Origin: Bacteroidales bacterium | GTDB taxonomy: Bacteria; Bacteroidota; Bacteroidia; Bacteroidales; B18-G4 | Assembly (NCBI GenBank): GCA_023132505.1 | Contig: JAGLYE010000119.1 | Location: 1 to 5,673 of the forward strand | Direction: 5' to 3' | Length of the DNA: 5,673 bases | Shown: in pieces, positions 1-3,739 of the stretch | Numbering within the stretch: position 1 is the first letter of the stretch | Layout: each line of letters starts with the position of its first letter | Notes under the pieces: generated by a model | Seen by the model: the letters and a program-made list of their open reading frames with translations, nothing else | Database searches by the model: none | Told to the model about the DNA's origin: nothing | Position numbers and translations under genes: made by a program

Positions 1-967
1 TGGTCAGGTGATGGTTTGTAAATTTCTGCCCACCTTCGCTGTGATAGGGCATATGGCAATCGGCACATGCAACACCACGCTCATAATGTATGCCTGTCGT
101 ATATATCTCATAGCCGGGGTGCTGTGCTTTCAGCATGGGTGCCTTGCTCAGGGCATGGGTCCAATCAGAAAATTCAATATCGTCGTAGTACTTCAGCATG
201 TTTTCAGCTGAAGTGCCTTCTTTCCATGGAAAGGTGAGATAGGGCACACCTTCAGCAGGAACCTTTTTATTAAAGTAATATTCAACATGGCATTGGGCAC
301 ACACAAGCGAACGCATCTCCTGGTGGGTGGACTTAGAAATGTCCTTGCCTATGCTCTCAAAAGCTTCGATCAATGCAGGCCTTGTTATGCGCAAGTCCAT
401 AGTATTCGGGTCATGACAGTCGGCGCAACCGATAGCATTCACCACTTCCGGTCCACGCGATGCCCATTTGCCATTGTAAAACCCGGCAATCCCAATCTCA
501 TTCATTACACGTGGAACATCCGGACTTTTACATGTCCAGCAGGTGTTCGACATGGGGCCATCCTCGGGTCCTTTAGGAGCTCCGGTCCTCAATGTTTTAT
601 GAATATCCTCAATCGCATAGAAATGCCCTCTGCCCTGCTTGTAATCCTTTGCAAACCCATAGCCCGCCCACAGGACGACCAAGCGTGGGTCTACCTCCAG
701 CATATCGATCATGGTATTCCCATTATAAAGTGTCCTGAATGAAGTGTCAGCCGTCCGATAATAAGACTCAAATTCCCTTGGATGGTTCTTTCCCCATTCT
801 TCGTTTCTCGGTTCATATTCGCTGAGCTTTACAACAGGTTTGTTCACAAACACAGCTTCAGCCCTTCTCTCCATAACGGATGAAGCCAATAGGCCAAGAA
901 CAAAAACAATAACAAGGGTGAGCAGGAACAACAGCCAGTTTACCCAGGATTTTCTTTTTGATTTCAT
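1..967 (-). CDS. nrfA: Ammonia-forming cytochrome c nitrite reductase, catalytic subunit NrfA (3' end outside window)
   Basis: This is the pentaheme periplasmic enzyme that reduces nitrite to ammonium with six electrons. Reading from the ATG at 967, 322 codons are open to the left edge; the family is usually about 480-520 residues, so roughly the last third is missing. Residues 8-29 form a hydrophobic signal peptide or anchor. CWTCK at 143-147 is the diagnostic active-site heme motif with lysine as the proximal ligand. Ordinary CxxCH motifs follow at 181-185, 223-227 and 301-305; the fifth heme motif must lie off the edge. Other family hallmarks are visible: Arg113 in GRGHFY, Glu229-Tyr230 after the third CxxCH motif (calcium site and catalytic tyrosine), and KAQH at 280-283, which supplies calcium ligands and the catalytic histidine. 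The gene starts 24 bases after the nrfH stop, so the two are an operon. No frameshift is seen. Identification is very secure; only the missing C-terminus is unchecked. Confidence 0.97.
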   Translation of the reverse strand, partial: MKSKRKSWVNWLLFLLTLVIVFVLGLLASSVMERRAEAVFVNKPVVKLSEYEPRNEEWGKNHPREFESYYRTADTSFRTLYNGNTMIDMLEVDPRLVVLWAGYGFAKDYKQGRGHFYAIEDIHKTLRTGAPKGPEDGPMSNTCWTCKSPDVPRVMNEIGIAGFYNGKWASRGPEVVNAIGCADCHDPNTMDLRITRPALIEAFESIGKDISKSTHQEMRSLVCAQCHVEYYFNKKVPAEGVPYLTFPWKEGTSAENMLKYYDDIEFSDWTHALSKAPMLKAQHPGYEIYTTGIHYERGVACADCHMPYHSEGGQKFTNHHLT

Positions 968-991
968 GATATAGGTTTTTATCTGTTAATA

Positions 992-1573
992 TTATTTTTT
1001 CATCAGATTATCCAGCCAGACCGGGACCGGGCTTTCCGGGCCGGGAACACGTGCAAAAGGAACGCTGGAAAGACTATGGACCAGCCCGTGAGGGGTTTCC
1101 CTGTGACATTCCCAACAGGCCCTTTCATTAAAGCTGTCGTGATAAGTATTTGTTAAAGCCAGCATTTTAGGATTGTGTACAAGGTCTGAATGACACCGCA
1201 GGCAGTTTTGCTGAACTACATGCCTTCCTTCCTCCCGAATAAATATTGATTGGGGTTCGAGTCGCATGGTGAATATATAGGCATGACGCATGCCATCCTT
1301 TGCCTTAAAATAATATTTGTTAAAAAAGTTGTTATGAGGAACGTGGCAGTCATTACAATGTGCTTCCTCCCTGTGTGAGCTGTGCGACCAGGTAGCATAT
1401 TCCGGAGCCATAATGTGACAGTTCACACATGTTTTGGGATCATCCGATAAATAGGACACTGCATTTGATATATATATCAGATAAAAGAATAATCCCAATA
1501 TAGCTCCGGAAACTATTGAAGCAATTCTTCCCCAAGCCCGGGGTGGAACAAAAAATCGAAAGAATTTGATCAT
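992..1573 (-). CDS. nrfH: NrfH, membrane-anchored tetraheme quinol dehydrogenase of the nitrite reductase complex
   Basis: A NapC/NirT-family cytochrome c that oxidises membrane quinol and feeds electrons to NrfA. The 193-residue product has one N-terminal membrane anchor (about 16-37) and a periplasmic domain with four heme motifs: CVNCH 49-53, CNDCH 73-77, CLRCH 124-128 and CWECH 153-157. Met55 follows the first motif as CxxCHxM, which in characterised NrfH supplies the unusual axial ligand of heme 1. The segment KAKDGMRH (90-97) matches the conserved stretch near the quinol site. Four hemes and this length fit NrfH rather than the five-heme TorC type. The ATG at 1573 is preceded by GGAAATA, and a Bacteroidota-type promoter lies about 50 bases upstream. 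It is the first gene of the nrfHA operon. Confidence is high. Confidence 0.95.
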   Translation of the reverse strand: MIKFFRFFVPPRAWGRIASIVSGAILGLFFYLIYISNAVSYLSDDPKTCVNCHIMAPEYATWSHSSHREEAHCNDCHVPHNNFFNKYYFKAKDGMRHAYIFTMRLEPQSIFIREEGRHVVQQNCLRCHSDLVHNPKMLALTNTYHDSFNERACWECHRETPHGLVHSLSSVPFARVPGPESPVPVWLDNLMKK

Positions 1574-1629
1574 TATTTCCAGGTTTTCCTTAAACAGGTA
1601 ATTTATGTACTACAATTCATATCTATTTT

Positions 1630-1661
1630 CAAAGATACAATATAGAGCCCATAAGCTGCAA
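1630..1661 (-). promoter_or_regulatory. Putative nrfHA promoter (Bacteroidota type)
   Basis: On the minus strand, TATCTTTG at 1637-1630 matches the Bacteroidota -7 consensus TAnnTTTG exactly. A TTG at 1661-1659 lies 21 bases upstream and can serve as a partial -33 element. Transcription would begin near 1623, giving a leader of about 50 bases before the nrfH ATG. No convincing palindromic operator is seen around the start site. The assignment rests on motif and spacing only. Confidence 0.55.
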
Positions 1662-1750
1662 TAGCCCGTGTAATTTAAAAAAACTCTAAATTAACCTCTA
1701 TTCAAGCGCCGTTTATACTTTCGTATCCAAAGGATTATACCAGAAATCAG

Positions 1751-1772
1751 GATTAAAATGACACTTAATGTC
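1751..1772 (-). terminator. Possible weak terminator after the ferredoxin-like gene
   Basis: Directly after the stop codon at 1775-1773, the minus strand reads GACATTAAGTGTC, which can fold a five-pair stem (one G-U pair) with a three-base loop. It is followed by the T-rich run ATTTTAATC. The stem is short and AT-rich, so this is a weak candidate. Read-through into nrfHA remains possible. Confidence 0.25.
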
Positions 1773-2660
1773 TTACACCCATTCTTCAGAAATGATCTCT
1801 CCCCTGATCCCAACCAAAGTTTTCTTTAGCGGGATCTTCCTATCGGCATTTTCTATTGCCATCTTTGCCATTTGCAGCAAACTGCTACAGCAAGGAACTT
1901 CCATGACCATCACATGCAGCGTATTGATCTGTGCCTCATCTATCATGCTGGTCAGCTTCTGAACATATACTTCTGTCCCGGAGTCCAGCTTCGGACAGGC
2001 GATGGCAAGACTTTTCCCCTTGAGGAATTTTGAATGAAAGTTTCCCATAGAAAAAGCTGTACAATCGGCAGCAAGCAGCACATCAGCATTTTTAAAATAC
2101 GAGGCATTCGGATTGATAAGATGCATTTGCACCGGCCACTGCCTAAGCGTTGATGGCTGATCAGCTGTGCTTTCTGCAGATGTACCTTCAGCAGCTTTGT
2201 TAACCGCATCAGTATCGATATCGAAAACAACCGGAGCAGAGCCGGGACAGCCCCCGCTGCAAGCGTTACTTTCGTCCTTTTCATGAACTTTTTGTTTCAC
2301 CTCCACTACTGTGTACCCGAGATTATCCTGTTGCTCCAGAAATGCAATGGCTTCCTCCAGAAAGGCAGTTTCGCCATGCTCCCGTAAATGCTTCAAATGG
2401 GCAACAACGGTATTGAAGCCATGCTTGATAATTTCTTTTATCACAGCCGTTTCATTGTATGGCTCAGCTTCACGTGTCTCAATCTCAATTGCCCCCTCCG
2501 GACAATCCCCAATGCAGGCACCAAGTCCGTCACACATCAGGTCGCTTACCAGGCGGGCTTTCCCATCAATGATCTGTAAAGCACCTTCCGGACATCCGGG
2601 AATACATAATCCGCATCCGTTACACTTATCCTCATCTATTTTAATGATCTCTCGTTTCAT
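1773..2660 (-). CDS. Ferredoxin-like 4Fe-4S protein of the kind found beside hybrid cluster protein genes
   Basis: A 295-residue, soluble-looking protein (no signal peptide or membrane segment), so probably cytoplasmic. The N-terminus holds a classical 4Fe-4S motif, C13-x2-C16-x2-C19-x3-C23-P. A second, modified motif follows: C43, then C49 and C53 within CDGLGACIGDCPEGA, where the usual second cysteine is replaced, leaving three ligands. A predicted helical linker (about 70-128) precedes a further pair C134-x3-C138 (ACSGGCPGS). The C-terminal part (about 173-295) carries conserved-looking cysteines in ADC (200), ACPKLD (222) and PCC (257-258). From memory, this architecture belongs to a family annotated as '4Fe-4S binding protein' that often neighbours hcp and Rrf2 regulators in anaerobes. 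A role in electron transfer to a nitrosative-stress enzyme is therefore an inference, and no hcp is present here. It has its own promoter, which shares an operator-like module with the upstream Rrf2 gene. The exact reaction is unknown. Confidence 0.85.
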   Translation of the reverse strand: MKREIIKIDEDKCNGCGLCIPGCPEGALQIIDGKARLVSDLMCDGLGACIGDCPEGAIEIETREAEPYNETAVIKEIIKHGFNTVVAHLKHLREHGETAFLEEAIAFLEQQDNLGYTVVEVKQKVHEKDESNACSGGCPGSAPVVFDIDTDAVNKAAEGTSAESTADQPSTLRQWPVQMHLINPNASYFKNADVLLAADCTAFSMGNFHSKFLKGKSLAIACPKLDSGTEVYVQKLTSMIDEAQINTLHVMVMEVPCCSSLLQMAKMAIENADRKIPLKKTLVGIRGEIISEEWV

Positions 2661-2675
2661 CTTTTAATGATTTCG

Positions 2676-2687
2676 GTATTTAATTAC
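2676..2687 (-). promoter_or_regulatory. Candidate Rrf2-type operator upstream of the ferredoxin-like gene
   Basis: The plus strand reads GTATTTAATTAC, a 12-base near-palindrome with one mismatched pair. It lies one base downstream of the -7 box and overlaps the expected transcription start near 2683. The same element, as a perfect palindrome with identical spacing to the -7 box, occurs at 3464-3475 before the Rrf2 gene. Binding by that regulator is inferred from this sharing and from the position. Confidence 0.5.
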
Positions 2688-2688
2688 G

Positions 2689-2721
2689 CAAATATATATA
2701 TAATTCACCAATTAAAAACAA
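2689..2721 (-). promoter_or_regulatory. Putative promoter of the ferredoxin-like gene
   Basis: The minus strand has TATATTTG at 2696-2689, a full match to TAnnTTTG. A TTG at 2721-2719 is a partial -33 element with a slightly long 22-base spacer. Transcription from about 2683 would give a leader of about 20 bases ahead of the ATG at 2660. The A-rich stretch before the ATG is typical of Bacteroidota starts. Confidence 0.55.
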
Positions 2722-2764
2722 TTCAAATTTCAAATTCATAGCTGTCCCAGATAAAATAAATATT

Positions 2765-2937
2765 CGACCCCTCTGGGGTCGGGCGCTTCAAGGCCTGCCA
2801 TGCTGCTATAAACATGTGATGCCTCCGGCATCAATGCCTTTGCATATGTCAGGGTAATCAATAAAATCGGATCCCAGAGGGATCCCATATCTATAGCACG
2901 GAAATCGGCAGTAGCATCCACGACCCCAGAGGGGTCG
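2765..2937. repeat. Hairpin-bounded element with 17-base inverted terminal repeats
   Basis: The left end, CGACCCCTCTGGGGTCG (2765-2781), and the right end, CGACCCCAGAGGGGTCG (2921-2937), are exact reverse complements. Each is itself a hairpin with a seven-pair stem and a three-base loop. Two more seven-pair hairpins with three-base loops lie inside: TGATGCC/GGCATCA around TCC (2817-2833) and GGATCCC/GGGATCC around AGA (2869-2885). No transposase is present. It could be a REP/MITE-like element mobilised in trans, or an RNA-level structure. The short minus-strand reading frame inside it is treated as spurious. Confidence 0.7.
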
Positions 2938-3000
2938 CATGTGAAACCATATTAATGGAAACAGTAGTGTTTCAAATTCCTAATTTCAAATTTCTGATTT

Positions 3001-3015
3001 CCCGCCTGAGGCGGG
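3001..3015. repeat. GC-rich hairpin CCCGCC-TGA-GGCGGG
   Basis: A perfect six-pair stem with a three-base loop lies 30 bases downstream of the Rrf2 stop codon. On the minus strand it is followed by AAATCAG rather than a T-run, so it is not a canonical intrinsic terminator. It could still end or stabilise the rrf2 transcript. Its form matches the other three-base-loop hairpins in this gap. Confidence 0.5.
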
Positions 3016-3045
3016 CAGGCTGATCTCTGATTTCTGATCGAGGGC

Positions 3046-3450
3046 CTAGTAATCGAGAAATTTATCCAGCGTCTGCTCTTCCATGTAGTTCCTGAACTCA
3101 AGGGTAAGATCTTTGATAACATTTTTGAAGATACACTTTTTAAAAGGGCAGATAGGTTTATCGAGAGGGCATTTTGTGATTGTGATCTTCCCTTCTATTG
3201 CCTCGTAAATATCAAGAAATGAAATATCAGCCGGGGCCATCTTCAATGAAAATCCCCCTGAGGGCCCACGACTTGAATTAATAAAATCCTCCTTGCCAAG
3301 GCGTTGGAATACTTTGGCGACATGATGCCTTGAGCTGCTTGTAAGTTCAGCGATCTGATTCACATTTACAAGTTTATCCGACCTTGCTACCAGTATCATC
3401 CCGTGAATGGCAATGGAAGCTGCTTCACTTAACCTGAGAATTCTGGACAT
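3046..3450 (-). CDS. Rrf2-family transcriptional regulator with three cluster-type cysteines (NsrR/IscR-like)
   Basis: A 134-residue winged-helix regulator, the normal length for Rrf2 proteins. The N-terminal MSRILRLSEAASIAIHGM resembles the family's first helix. Residues 28-52 form the helix-turn-helix (NQIAELTSSS, then the recognition helix RHHVAKVFQRLGK), and RGPSGGFSL (61-69) is the typical wing. Three cysteines, C94, C101 and C106 (spacing x6, x4), lie where NsrR and IscR hold an iron-sulfur cluster, although those usually show x5, x5. A cluster sensing nitric oxide or iron-sulfur status is therefore likely but not proven. The gene has a promoter with a perfect palindrome over its expected start site, suggesting autoregulation. 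The downstream ferredoxin-like gene carries the same element and is the best candidate target. NsrR and IscR-type functions cannot be separated from sequence alone. Confidence 0.9.
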   Translation of the reverse strand: MSRILRLSEAASIAIHGMILVARSDKLVNVNQIAELTSSSRHHVAKVFQRLGKEDFINSSRGPSGGFSLKMAPADISFLDIYEAIEGKITITKCPLDKPICPFKKCIFKNVIKDLTLEFRNYMEEQTLDKFLDY

Positions 3451-3463
3451 TGTATTTATTTTA

Positions 3464-3475
3464 GTAATTAATTAC
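3464..3475 (-). promoter_or_regulatory. Candidate autoregulatory operator of the Rrf2 gene
   Basis: GTAATTAATTAC is a perfect 12-base palindrome, one base downstream of the -7 box and over the expected transcription start (about 3470). It matches the element before the ferredoxin-like gene at 11 of 12 positions. This position would let a bound repressor block transcription initiation. Confidence 0.55.
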
Positions 3476-3476
3476 C

Positions 3477-3508
3477 CAAATGTATATTGCTTTTTATTCT
3501 CCAGGAAA
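3477..3508 (-). promoter_or_regulatory. Putative promoter of the Rrf2 gene
   Basis: The minus strand reads TACATTTG at 3484-3477, matching TAnnTTTG. TTTC at 3508-3505 is a three-of-four match to the -33 TTTG with a 20-base spacer. The leader to the ATG at 3450 would be about 20 bases and contains the palindrome. Confidence 0.55.
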
Positions 3509-3602
3509 TTTAAATACCTCAAAATGGAGAAGAAAGACTAATTTTTAATGAATTTAAATAAATCAGCATACTAACAAATATCAATATTCATCGCAACAAA
3601 TT

Positions 3603-3692
3603 CCAAGTACTACAAGCACTCCAAGTACTACAAGCACTCCAAGTACTACAAGTATTCCAAGTACTCCAAGTACTCCAAGTACTTCTGGTACT
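3603..3692. repeat. 9-base tandem repeat, CCAAGTACT / ACAAGYAYT units
   Basis: Nine consecutive 9-base units run from 3603 to 3683, plus a decayed tenth (TCTGGTACT) to 3692. The first six alternate CCAAGTACT with ACAAGCACT or ACAAGTATT, making an 18-base higher-order unit; the last three are identical CCAAGTACT. Most units contain the palindrome AGTACT. The array ends eight bases before the -7 box of the glycosyltransferase gene. It has no spacers, so it is not CRISPR. The remaining bases from 3509 to 3602 are AT-rich with no gene or clear signal. Confidence 0.9.
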
Positions 3693-3699
3693 ATTTTCT

Positions 3700-3707
3700 T
3701 ATATTTG
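3700..3707 (+). promoter_or_regulatory. Putative -7 element of the glycosyltransferase gene
   Basis: TATATTTG is a full match to the Bacteroidota -7 consensus, 32 bases before the ATG. The -33 position falls within the tandem repeat and reads CCAAG-type sequence with no TTTG. The promoter is therefore incomplete and may be weak or dependent on an activator. Confidence 0.4.
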
Positions 3708-3739
3708 AATCCTGAACCGACAGAAGGAAAACCGGGAGC

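Larger units (their letters stand above)
2721..3040. repeat. Repetitive intergenic block between the Rrf2 and ferredoxin-like genes
   Basis: This gap holds no credible gene. Its core (2765-2937) carries four short hairpins. On both sides lie AT-rich direct repeats: TTTCAAATT occurs at 2728-2736, 2970-2978 and 2984-2992, while TTTCTGAT occurs at 2991-2998 and 3031-3038. A separate GC hairpin lies at 3001-3015. The pattern resembles the dispersed, non-coding, hairpin-rich repeats common in Bacteroidota genomes. Copy number elsewhere in the genome cannot be judged from one window. Confidence 0.7.

Noticed and set aside
287..742. 151-residue plus-strand reading frame
   Set aside because: It is antisense to the nrfA heme-binding region, which has unmistakable catalytic motifs in the other strand.
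1598..1610. GTAATTTATGTAC in the nrfH leader as a third copy of the Rrf2 operator
   Set aside because: It has an extra base, poor symmetry, and lies about 20 bases from the -7 box rather than next to it, so the match is probably chance in AT-rich DNA.
2311..2667. 118-residue plus-strand reading frame
   Set aside because: It is antisense to the ferredoxin-like gene and shows no recognisable domain.
2736..2921. 61-residue minus-strand reading frame in the repeat block
   Set aside because: It runs straight through three of the four hairpins, shows no domain, and its apparent protein is explained by the repeat sequence. Similar short frames are commonly called by mistake in such repeats.
3001..3015. 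Intrinsic terminator of the Rrf2 gene
   Set aside because: The stem is good, but no T-run follows on the minus strand; it fits better with the local hairpin repeats.
3603..3692. CRISPR-like array
   Set aside because: The units are only 9 bases and directly adjacent, without spacers, so this is a simple tandem repeat.
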